Shown one piece after another: positions 44,634 through 51,832 of a DNA stretch of 51,832 nt. The notes under the pieces are model-generated. The model did no database searches and had not been told where the DNA came from. It worked only from the letters and a program-made list of their open reading frames with translations. The translations under genes were made by a program, and so were the position numbers. Numbering within the stretch: the stretch's first letter is position 1; each line of letters opens with the position of its first letter. The DNA comes from Alkalilimnicola ehrlichii (lineage in GTDB: Bacteria > Pseudomonadota > Gammaproteobacteria > Nitrococcales > AK92), in assembly GCF_003399765.1 (NCBI RefSeq), contig NZ_NFZV01000029.1:1-51832 (forward strand), written 5' to 3'.

Positions 44634-46655
44634 ATGGCCAAACATCTCGCACCGGAGAGAAACTCGGAAACCCTGATGGGACTGCTAGAGTGGTTCTGGC
44701 TAGGCGACTACGAGGCGGTGGAAGAAGCGCTTGCAGACATCCGCCGTTTAGGCGTGCAGCGCTTACGCCTCGGTGTTTCTTGGGCCGATTACCTCACCGA
44801 GACGGGAGAACGCTGGTACGACTGGCTACTGCCGAAACTCGCCAAAGAGGTCGAGCTACTGCCCTGTTTCGTTTATACGCCGCCTTCGCTCGCCGAGCTC
44901 CCGGCAACCGCCGCGCCACCGCGTAATCCCAAGGACTATGCCGACTTCCTCGATGTTTGCATCACCCGCTACGGCGACTTTTTCGAGTATGTCGAGCTGT
45001 GGAACGAACCGAATAATATGCGGGAATGGGACTTCACCCTCGATAACACCTGGGAGAAGTTCGCTGCAACCATCGGCGGCGCCGCCTACTGGGCGCGCCA
45101 ACGCGGCAAACGCACCGCACTCGGCGGCATGAGCCCCATTGACCCCAACTGGCTCCACACCATGTTTCAGCTCGGGGTTATGGAGCACATCGATGTCGTC
45201 GGCATCCACGCTTTTCCCGATAGTTACGACGTCACGCACGAAGACTTATTAAGCCAAATCGCACGGATTGAGCGCGTTCTTAAGCAATACGGATCGAAAG
45301 CACGCATCTGGCTGACCGAAGTGGGCTATCCCACCTGGCGTAACGACGAATACCGGCAGCTAAAAGTATTTAACGATGCACTAAATTTACCGGTCGAGCG
45401 TGCCTATTGGCTTTCCTTACGCGATCTGCTGATGGAGCGCCCCTCCACAGCCGGCTACCACAACGACCCCCGCGATTATCACTTCGGTCTGAAAACCGCC
45501 TCAGGCCGGGAAAAACTATTGTTCCGACACTGGGCGCAATATGGCCTCGAAGGCATACGCCAAACGGCCACCTGGGCACAAACGCCGGGCACTTTACAAC
45601 CGGCACCGGAAGTGATGGTAACCGGCGGCGCGGGTTTTATCGGCAGCAACCTCGTCGAGCGGCTGGTAAAAGCCGGACGTCGGGTGCGTGTCGTCGATAA
45701 CCTCGACCGGCCTGGGGTCGAGCACAACCTTCGCTGGCTACGCGAACACTATGGCGATCACATCGAATTCGTTCCCGCCGACATGCGCAATACATTCGCG
45801 CTGGAACCGGCGATAAAGGGCATCAAGCACATTTACCACCTCGCCGCACAAGTGGCCGTTACCACCAGCCTCGACGATCCGATGATGGATTTTCGAATTA
45901 ACTTGCACGGCACTCTTAATCTGTTGGAGGCGGCCCGCAAGCAACCGCAACCGCCCAGCATTGCCTTTGCCTCTACCAACAAGGTCTACGGCAGTCTGCC
46001 CGATGTCGCACTGGACATCATCGACGATCGCTACCAGCCCAGCGACCCGGAGCTGCGTCGCTACGGTATCGACGAGCGTCGCAATCTTGATTTCCATAGC
46101 CCCTACGGCTGCTCCAAAGGCGGAGCCGATCAGTATCTGATCGACTACGCGCGCTGTCTCGGCGTGCCGGCTGTCGTCTTAAGAATGAGCTGTATCTACG
46201 GCCCTCGCCAGTTCGGCACCGAAGACCAGGGCTGGGTCGCGCACTTTCTCATCCGCGCTCAGAAAGGCGAACCCATTACCTTATACGGCGACGGCCGCCA
46301 AACGCGGGACATACTCTTTGTCCAAGATTTACTTGATGCCTTTCTCCTCGCCGAGCAGCGAATGGACAGCTTGGCAGGTCGGGCATTCAATATCGGAGGC
46401 GGGCCGAGCAACTGCGTCAGCCTGCTGCAACTGATCGAGTTGATCGGCCAACTCCAGGGTAACAAACCCGACATCGCGTTCGCCGACTGGCGCCCCGGCG
46501 ACCAACGTTATTACGTCTCCGATACCCGCCTGTTTCAGGCAGCGACAGGATGGCAGCCACAAGTCAGTGTTGAGCAAGGCATTCAACGCCTACACCAATG
46601 GCTTACGGATTCTTATGTCGTACGCGCCGATCCACGTGTCCGGAGCACCGCTTAA
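44634..46655 (+). CDS. Fusion of a TIM-barrel glycoside hydrolase and a CDP-paratose 2-epimerase-like enzyme
   Basis: 673 residues, GGGAGGGAG upstream. Residues about 10-310 form a clan GH-A TIM barrel like GH39/GH5 beta-glycosidases, with the acid/base Glu125 in ELWNEPNN and the nucleophile Glu229 in WLTEVGYPT. From about 327 it is an extended SDR: GGAGFIGSNLVERL, FASTNKVYGSLP, catalytic Tyr491/Lys495 in SPYGCSKGGADQYL, and SCIYGPRQFGTEDQGWVAHF, the signature of CDP-paratose/tyvelose 2-epimerase (RfbE). The linker is short and plausible, and the junction shows no scrambled sequence. With no signal peptide, the hydrolase acts inside the cell, perhaps trimming or transferring on a lipid-linked glycan. 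The next gene starts within its stop codon. Confidence 0.85.
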   Translation: MAKHLAPERNSETLMGLLEWFWLGDYEAVEEALADIRRLGVQRLRLGVSWADYLTETGERWYDWLLPKLAKEVELLPCFVYTPPSLAELPATAAPPRNPKDYADFLDVCITRYGDFFEYVELWNEPNNMREWDFTLDNTWEKFAATIGGAAYWARQRGKRTALGGMSPIDPNWLHTMFQLGVMEHIDVVGIHAFPDSYDVTHEDLLSQIARIERVLKQYGSKARIWLTEVGYPTWRNDEYRQLKVFNDALNLPVERAYWLSLRDLLMERPSTAGYHNDPRDYHFGLKTASGREKLLFRHWAQYGLEGIRQTATWAQTPGTLQPAPEVMVTGGAGFIGSNLVERLVKAGRRVRVVDNLDRPGVEHNLRWLREHYGDHIEFVPADMRNTFALEPAIKGIKHIYHLAAQVAVTTSLDDPMMDFRINLHGTLNLLEAARKQPQPPSIAFASTNKVYGSLPDVALDIIDDRYQPSDPELRRYGIDERRNLDFHSPYGCSKGGADQYLIDYARCLGVPAVVLRMSCIYGPRQFGTEDQGWVAHFLIRAQKGEPITLYGDGRQTRDILFVQDLLDAFLLAEQRMDSLAGRAFNIGGGPSNCVSLLQLIELIGQLQGNKPDIAFADWRPGDQRYYVSDTRLFQAATGWQPQVSVEQGIQRLHQWLTDSYVVRADPRVRSTA

Positions 46656-47782
46656 TGCAGCAACTCGCCCCAAAGCGCATATTAATGAGCACCGACGCCG
46701 TCGGCGGCGTTTGGCAATTCGCCCTCGAACTAGCGCGAGACTTGGCCAGTCACGGCATAGGCACAGACTTGGTTTGCTTAGGCCCGGCACCGAGCGCAGA
46801 ACAGCGGCGACAAGCGGATGCCATTCCGGAATTGACGCTGCATAGCCGCCCCGGCCGCCTAGAGTGGATGCAATCCCCGTGGCAGGAACTGGCCGAACTC
46901 GACGCCTGGCTGCTGACGCTGGCCGAACGTCTCCGCCCCGACGTCATTCACCTCAACCATTACTACCACGGCCACCTCAATTGGCCGGCGCCACTCCTGA
47001 TAACCGCCCACTCCTGCGTCTGGTCCTGGTACCGGCATGTCAAAGGACACTTACCCGACAACGACTGGCAACTTTATCTTCAGCACGTTCGTCGCGGTTT
47101 ACGCAGCGCCGACCTGGTAACCGCGCCGTCCGGCGCCATGCTGGCCGACGCCGAAGTATTCTACGGACCGTTCCGGGCCGCGCGGGTAATCGCTAACGGC
47201 CGCCGCCCCGAGGATTACCCGCCCGCCCCTAAACAGGCCCGAATCGTCTCGGCCGGACGGCTTTGGGACGAAGCAAAGAACGCGGCGGCGCTGGCAAGCA
47301 TAGCTCCCGAGCTGTCTTGGCCGGTCGAAATTGTCGGCGATAGTAAACATCCCGACGGCGGCCAACGCCAATACCGCAACGTCGAACTCCCCGGTCCGCT
47401 CGCTACCGAAGCGCTCGCTCGGCGGTTCGGCCGTGCCGCCATTTATGCCCTCCCCGCCCGCTACGAACCCTTCGGACTTTCCGTACTGGAAGCGGCGCTG
47501 GCCGGCTGCGCCCTGGTGCTAGGCGATATACCCTCGCTCAGAGAAATCTGGGGCGATACGGCCTTGTTCGTCCCGCCGGACGACACAAGGGCCTTGCGCG
47601 ACACGCTGCAAGCGCTCATCGATCAACCCCGACTACGCCAATACTACGCCACGCTCGCTCGCCGCCGTGCCCTTCACTTTAGTAGCGCGCGCATGACGGC
47701 CGGCTACTTGCGCGCCTACCGTCATTTGCAGCAGCAATCGGGCTCGCCGCGCGACCTCGACCAGCTCGGTAGCACCGCCTGA
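46655..47782 (+). CDS. GT4 family glycosyltransferase
   Basis: 375 residues from the ATG at 46655, which overlaps the stop of the fusion gene (TAATG). GT-B fold: the N-terminal domain has STDAVGGVWQFALELARDLA, HLNHYYHGHLNWPAPLLITAHS and APSGAMLADAEVFYG. The C-terminal domain has IVSAGRLWDEAKN and the retaining EX7E motif in YEPFGLSVLEAALAGC, then LREIWGDTALFVPPDD. It transfers a sugar from a nucleotide donor to the growing glycan at the inner face of the inner membrane. The sugar is unknown. Confidence 0.93.
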   Translation: MQQLAPKRILMSTDAVGGVWQFALELARDLASHGIGTDLVCLGPAPSAEQRRQADAIPELTLHSRPGRLEWMQSPWQELAELDAWLLTLAERLRPDVIHLNHYYHGHLNWPAPLLITAHSCVWSWYRHVKGHLPDNDWQLYLQHVRRGLRSADLVTAPSGAMLADAEVFYGPFRAARVIANGRRPEDYPPAPKQARIVSAGRLWDEAKNAAALASIAPELSWPVEIVGDSKHPDGGQRQYRNVELPGPLATEALARRFGRAAIYALPARYEPFGLSVLEAALAGCALVLGDIPSLREIWGDTALFVPPDDTRALRDTLQALIDQPRLRQYYATLARRRALHFSSARMTAGYLRAYRHLQQQSGSPRDLDQLGSTA

Positions 47783-47812
47783 TCCGACCAGGAGAAGAAG
47801 GAGCTTTTCGAC

Positions 47813-48928
47813 ATGCATATCGTCATGTTCTATCACTCGCTGATTTCCGATTGGAATCACGGCAATGCCCACTTTCTCCGCGGCGTAGTGACGGAGCTAC
47901 AGGCGCGCGGCCATAGCGTCGCCGTGTATGAACCCCGCGATGGCTGGAGCCTACAGAACCTTCGCCAGGCCCACGGCCCGGAAGCTATCGAGCGTTTTCA
48001 TCGACGACTACCCACCCTGCGCAGCGCGTTTTACGAACTGGACAGCCTCGATCTAGATCGCGCCCTGGATAATGCCGACCTGGTGCTGGTTCACGAATGG
48101 AGCCCGCACGAGCTGGTCGCGAGGATCGGCCGCCATCGCGCCCATCGAGGCCGCTACAGGCTATTATTTCACGACACGCACCACCGTACCGTCAGCGACC
48201 CGAGCGCCATGGCCGATTACCCGCTAGACGCCTACGACGGCGTATTGGCGTTTGGCGAAGCCGTTCGCGAACGTTACCAAGCCGCCGGCTGGAGCCGTCA
48301 GGCCTGGACCTGGCACGAGGCGGCCGACACCCGTATTTTCCACCCCATGCCGCAGATCGATACCGAAGCCGACCTGGTCTGGATCGGCAACTGGGGCGAC
48401 AACGAACGCAGCGAAGAGCTACAGGAATTTCTGCTAGAGCCGGTTCGGCAACTCAAACTTAGCGCCAACCTACACGGCGTACGCTACCCCGAATCGGCGC
48501 TTGTCGCCCTTCGCGCGGCGGGCATCGGATACCGAGACTGGCTACCGAACTTCGAGGTCCCGCACGCTTTTGCCCGCCACCGCTTTACCGTGCATGTACC
48601 ACGCCGACCGTATGTCAAAACCTTGCCCGGCATTCCCACCATTCGCGTTTTTGAAGCGCTGGCCTGCGGCATTCCCCTGGTGTCCGCCCCCTGGCAAGAC
48701 AGCGAAGGCCTATTTCGCCCCGGCCGCGATTACCTCGTCGCCAACAACGGTCAGTCGATGCAAAAGCACCTCCGAGCACTCAAGCACGAACCCGCGCTCG
48801 GCGAAGAACTCGCCCGACATGGATTAAGCACCATCCAACAAAAGCACACCTGCGCGCACCGAGTCGACGAATTGCTTGCCATTTATCGCCAGCTCGACTC
48901 ATCGGAACTAAAGGAACAAACCGCATGA
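47813..48928 (+). CDS. CgeB family glycosyltransferase (copy 1)
   Basis: 371 residues. AAGGAG lies 9 bases before the ATG. It resembles spore-maturation protein CgeB, a GT-B glycosyltransferase group. N-terminal: MHIVMFYHSLISDWNHGNAHFLRGVVTELQ and VYEPRDGWSLQNL. Central: LLFHDTHHRTVSDP. C-terminal: DLVWIGNWGDNERSEEL, then FTVHVPRRPYVKTLPGIPTIRVFEALACGIPLVSAPW with the conserved R-x-FEALACG and GRDYLVANNG. It is the first of three consecutive paralogues, about equally long and with the same domain order; the second overlaps it by four bases (ATGA). Confidence 0.87.
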   Translation: MHIVMFYHSLISDWNHGNAHFLRGVVTELQARGHSVAVYEPRDGWSLQNLRQAHGPEAIERFHRRLPTLRSAFYELDSLDLDRALDNADLVLVHEWSPHELVARIGRHRAHRGRYRLLFHDTHHRTVSDPSAMADYPLDAYDGVLAFGEAVRERYQAAGWSRQAWTWHEAADTRIFHPMPQIDTEADLVWIGNWGDNERSEELQEFLLEPVRQLKLSANLHGVRYPESALVALRAAGIGYRDWLPNFEVPHAFARHRFTVHVPRRPYVKTLPGIPTIRVFEALACGIPLVSAPWQDSEGLFRPGRDYLVANNGQSMQKHLRALKHEPALGEELARHGLSTIQQKHTCAHRVDELLAIYRQLDSSELKEQTA

Positions 48929-50028
48929 AGTTCGCATTTTTCGGCTCCAGCTTGGTTTCTGCCTATTGGAACGGCGCCGCCACCTACTACCGAGGCTTGG
49001 TGCGCAATCTCCATGAGCGTGGCCACGACGTCAGCTTCTATGAGCCCGACGCGTTCGAACGCCAGCAACACCGCGACCTCCCCGACCCGCAATGGGCGCG
49101 CGTCGTGGTCTACGATACCGAACAAACCGCGGTGGACCGTGCCTTGGCGGAGGCCGCGAATGCGGACGTCATCATTAAAGCCAGCGGCGTCGGCGTCTTC
49201 GACAACTATCTGGAGCAAGCTATCGCCGACCTCAAACGCCCGAGCAACATCGTCATATTCTGGGATGTGGACGCACCGGCAACCCTAGATCGCATAGAAG
49301 CCTCTCCCGACGACCCGGCACGCAAGCAAATACCCCGTTACGACATGATTCTGACCTACGGCGGCGGCGATCCCGTTATTCGCGCCTATAGCGCACTCGG
49401 GGCCAAGCACTGCATCCCCATCTACAACGGCCTGGATGTAAGCACCCATCATCCCGTTGCCGCCGACCCGCGCTTCGCCGCCGACCTTACCTTTGTCGGC
49501 AACCGCCTGCCGGATCGCGAAGCACGAGTCGAACGCTTCTTCCTCGAACCGGCTGCCAGCCGCCCCCGCCACCGCTTCTTACTCGGCGGAAGTGGCTGGG
49601 ACGACAAGCCGATGAGTACCAATATCGACTACATCGGCCATGTTTACACCCGTGACCATAACGCCATCAACGCCAGCGCCCGAGCCGTCCTTAACATCAG
49701 CCGAGCCAGCATGGCCCGCTACGGATTCTCGCCCGCCACGCGGGTTTTCGAAGCCGCCGGTGCCGGCGCCTGCATCGTCACCGACGCCTGGGAAGGCATC
49801 GAGCTCTTTCTCGAGCCCGAGCGAGAGATATTAGTTGCCCACAACGGACAAGACGTGGCGGCCCTACTCGACGACCTTACCGAAGAGCGCGCACGCCATA
49901 TCGGCCAACAAGCCCTTAAACGCGTCGTCAACGAGCACACCTACGCGCATCGAGCGGCCGAAGTCGAAGCTTTACTGGAAGGACGCCGTTACCGTCCAGA
50001 ACAAGCAGGGAGAACGCTACACGTATGA
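48925..50028 (+). CDS. CgeB family glycosyltransferase (copy 2)
   Basis: 367 residues. N-terminal GSSLVSAYWNGAATYYRGLVRNLHERGHDVSFYEPD; then VIFWDVDAPATLDRI, YDMILTYGGGDPVIRAYSALG and DLTFVGNRLPDREARVERFF. The C-terminal motif is GFSPATRVFEAAGAGACIVTDAWEGIELF, the CgeB donor-binding signature. Overlaps both neighbours by four bases, so the three genes are translated together. The three proteins are clearly paralogous yet differ enough to act on different steps of the same glycan. Confidence 0.87.
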   Translation: MKFAFFGSSLVSAYWNGAATYYRGLVRNLHERGHDVSFYEPDAFERQQHRDLPDPQWARVVVYDTEQTAVDRALAEAANADVIIKASGVGVFDNYLEQAIADLKRPSNIVIFWDVDAPATLDRIEASPDDPARKQIPRYDMILTYGGGDPVIRAYSALGAKHCIPIYNGLDVSTHHPVAADPRFAADLTFVGNRLPDREARVERFFLEPAASRPRHRFLLGGSGWDDKPMSTNIDYIGHVYTRDHNAINASARAVLNISRASMARYGFSPATRVFEAAGAGACIVTDAWEGIELFLEPEREILVAHNGQDVAALLDDLTEERARHIGQQALKRVVNEHTYAHRAAEVEALLEGRRYRPEQAGRTLHV

Positions 50029-51104
50029 AACGCCCGAACCTCGTTATTATCGGCTTATCCATCACCTCATCCTGGGGCAACGGCCACGCCACCACCTATC
50101 GTAGCCTCGTGCGCGAGCTTTGCCGACAAGGTCAGGACGTTTTATTTCTCGAACGCGACGTGCCCTGGTATGCCCAGCACCGGGATCTGCCCAATCCCCC
50201 CTATGGGCAAACCCGCTTATACCGGGATCTGGCGGAACTTAAGCGCAAGTATGCCGATGCTATCGCCAACGCCGACGCCGTTATCGTCGGCTCGTTCACG
50301 CCCGAAGGCGTTGCCGTAGGCGAATGGGTGACCCACATCGCCGATGGCGTGACCGCCTTCTACGACATCGACACACCGGCAACCCTTAGTAAACTGGCGC
50401 GGGGCGATTACGAATACCTAAGCCCCAGCCTCATACCCCATTATCAGCTGTATTTATCCTTTACCGGCGGCCCGATTTTAACGCAGCTGGAGCAACAGTA
50501 CGGCGCCGCGCACGCGCGCGCCTTGTATTGCTCGTTCGACCCCGAATTGTACTACCCGGAACCGACCTCCCCGACATGGGATATCGGCTATCTCGGCACC
50601 TATAGCACCGACCGCCAACCGCGGGTTGAAACGCTGCTGCTAGAACCCGCCCGCCGCCGACCGCAGTCCTCGTTTATTGTCGCCGGCGCCCAGTACCCTG
50701 CAGACATCAACTGGCCTGCGAACGTCGAACATCGCGAACACATACCCCCGTCGGCACATAGAGCGTTCTACAATGCCCAGCGCTTCACGCTTAATGTCAC
50801 ACGCGACGACATGATCCGCGCCGGCTACTCTCCCAGCGTACGCTTATTCGAAGCCGCCGCCTGCGCCACCCCGGTGATCTCGGATCGTTGGGCCGGACTG
50901 GAGACCCTGTTCGAACCCGGCACAGAAATCCTCCTCGCCGACAGCAGCAACGATGCCCTGCTTTATCTAGAAGAAGTCTCGGAGACACGACGCCGGGCAA
51001 TCGGCCAAGCCGCCCGCGAACGTGTACTCGCCGAGCACACTGCCGCTCACCGCGCCCGGCAACTCCAAGCGTACCTACAGGAGGTTGCGCAAAAAGTCGC
51101 CTAA
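50025..51104 (+). CDS. CgeB family glycosyltransferase (copy 3)
   Basis: 359 residues. N-terminal GLSITSSWGNGHATTYRSLVRELCRQGQDVLFLERDVPWY; TAFYDIDTPATLSKLARG; YQLYLSFTGGPILTQLEQQYGA; DIGYLGTYSTDRQPRVETLL. C-terminal GYSPSVRLFEAAACATPVISDRWAGLETLF. It resembles copy 2 more than copy 1 (both have TAFYD/VIFWD-ID/VD-TPATL). Last gene of the glycan operon, with no terminator hairpin obvious after it. Confidence 0.87.
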   Translation: MKRPNLVIIGLSITSSWGNGHATTYRSLVRELCRQGQDVLFLERDVPWYAQHRDLPNPPYGQTRLYRDLAELKRKYADAIANADAVIVGSFTPEGVAVGEWVTHIADGVTAFYDIDTPATLSKLARGDYEYLSPSLIPHYQLYLSFTGGPILTQLEQQYGAAHARALYCSFDPELYYPEPTSPTWDIGYLGTYSTDRQPRVETLLLEPARRRPQSSFIVAGAQYPADINWPANVEHREHIPPSAHRAFYNAQRFTLNVTRDDMIRAGYSPSVRLFEAAACATPVISDRWAGLETLFEPGTEILLADSSNDALLYLEEVSETRRRAIGQAARERVLAEHTAAHRARQLQAYLQEVAQKVA

Positions 51105-51202
51105 CGGCACGAACCTAAACCTCGAATAGATTTTTTCTACGTCATAGATCGCGGGGCCGAGCCGATCAAGCCGGCACCCGCGAGCCCAGCTAAGCGTCGC
51201 AC

Positions 51203-51231
51203 TTGACATGCCTGACGCCATCTAAAAGAAT
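51203..51231 (+). promoter_or_regulatory. Candidate sigma-70 promoter of vgrG
   Basis: Perfect TTGACA at 51203-51208, 17-base spacer, then AAGAAT (4/6) at 51226-51231, about 44 bases before the vgrG start. Confidence 0.4.
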
Positions 51232-51274
51232 CGTCCCTAATAAAAGCAACCGACAACATATCAAGGAAGGCTCT

Positions 51275-51832
51275 ATGAACCCGGGGGATACGGATTTCTC
51301 ACGTCTGTCGCTGGAGGTGGCGGACTTCCCGCCGCTCAATGCCATCGCCTTACACGGCACCGAACGCTTCTCTCACCCCTTCCGCTTCGAGATCGACATC
51401 AAAATCCCCCGCGGCTATCCGGTCCAGCAGTTGGCGGGCCAGCGCGCCCGGCTGCGCTGGCAAACGCCCGATTTGGGCGCGGGGTTGCGGATCGGCGTGA
51501 TCACCGGCGGGCGCGATCTGACCTGTGCCGCCCAGCCGGAGGTGATCACGCGGCTGTATCTGGAGCCGCCGTTGGCGCTGACGGGTAAGACCGTCCACAC
51601 GCGGGTGTTGCGCGGGCTGAGCTTGCCGCAGCTGATCGAGCTGATCTTGGGCGAGTGCGGCGTGCCGCGCCAGGCGATTGATTGGCGGCTCTCGGGACAG
51701 TACCCGGTGCGCGATTATGTGCTGCAGGCGTTCGAGAGTAATTTCGCCTTTCTCCAGCGCCAGCTCGCCGAGGCGGGGGTGTTTTATTGGTTCGAGGTCG
51801 ACGCCGCACAGCGCCGGGAGCGGCTGTGCGTG
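51275..51832 (+). CDS. vgrG: Type VI secretion spike protein VgrG, 3' end outside window
   Basis: 186 codons are visible and the frame is open to the window edge. The ATG at 51275 follows AAGGAAGG. The N-terminus matches VgrG (gp27-like): FRFEIDIKIPRGYPVQQLAG, ITRLYLEPPLALTGKT, GLSLPQLIELILGECGVP, YPVRDYVLQAFESNFAFLQRQLAEAGVFYWFE. VgrG trimers tip the T6SS tube and carry effectors. No other T6SS gene is visible, so this may be an orphan vgrG island with effector genes following. Codon use favours CTG, GTG and GCG and looks richer in GC than the preceding genes, which hints at a different origin. Confidence 0.92.
   Translation, partial: MNPGDTDFSRLSLEVADFPPLNAIALHGTERFSHPFRFEIDIKIPRGYPVQQLAGQRARLRWQTPDLGAGLRIGVITGGRDLTCAAQPEVITRLYLEPPLALTGKTVHTRVLRGLSLPQLIELILGECGVPRQAIDWRLSGQYPVRDYVLQAFESNFAFLQRQLAEAGVFYWFEVDAAQRRERLCV

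Noticed and set aside
1-51832. CRISPR arrays, tRNA and rRNA genes
   Set aside because: No regularly spaced direct repeats, cloverleaf sequences or rRNA segments were seen in any gap.

Overview
The window reads as chromosomal DNA of a moderately GC-rich gammaproteobacterium. The glnA, bioA, ppk/ppx, DUF3634, fxsA, OmpA-like, LpxR-like and type VI secretion (VgrG) genes are all of proteobacterial type. Several exported proteins are strikingly acidic, which would fit a halophile or alkaliphile, but genus cannot be read from the sequence. No tRNA, rRNA, CRISPR array, intact insertion sequence or prophage was seen.

Layout. 1-3.6 kb: an OmpA-like protein cut by the window edge, bioA and a Sua5-type tRNA threonylcarbamoylation enzyme. 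3.6-8.9 kb, all on the minus strand: an exported coiled-coil protein, a DUF3634 protein, glnA, telA with its membrane partner gene, and a tiny lipoprotein gene. 9-19 kb: a PQQ-type sugar dehydrogenase, a fadD plus BASS-transporter operon, two outer-membrane barrels (one LpxR-like), a small secreted cysteine protein, a GGDEF/EAL protein and fxsA. 19-26 kb: an acidic periplasmic protein, osmC, a YadGH-type ABC exporter, a TetR regulator with a second BASS transporter, wrbA and a pirin. 26-32 kb: a LysR regulator beside a compact putative acyl/polyketide locus made of two KAS III-like synthases, an acyl-CoA carboxyltransferase-like protein and a short-chain reductase. 32-39 kb: a Spy/CpxP-like protein with a histidine tail, a long beta-propeller lipoprotein, and convergent ppk and ppx. 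39-51 kb: a surface-glycan locus with two oxidoreductases, UDP-xylose synthase, an SDR, an epimerase, a glycosidase-epimerase fusion, a GT4 and three tandem CgeB-like glycosyltransferases. The window ends inside a vgrG.

The most important technical point is that nine genes are each broken by exactly one missing base: telA, its partner, the small lipoprotein, the PQQ dehydrogenase, lpxR, the ABC permease, lysR, ppx and UDP-xylose synthase. Most of the sites lie in homopolymer runs. This pattern looks like uncorrected sequencing deletions rather than gene decay. It also creates a false 699-residue LysR-ketosynthase fusion. Coordinates below give the repaired gene extents.

The best candidates for undescribed biology are the KAS III/carboxyltransferase/SDR/KAS III locus and the glycan locus with its glycoside-hydrolase/paratose-epimerase fusion and CgeB trio.
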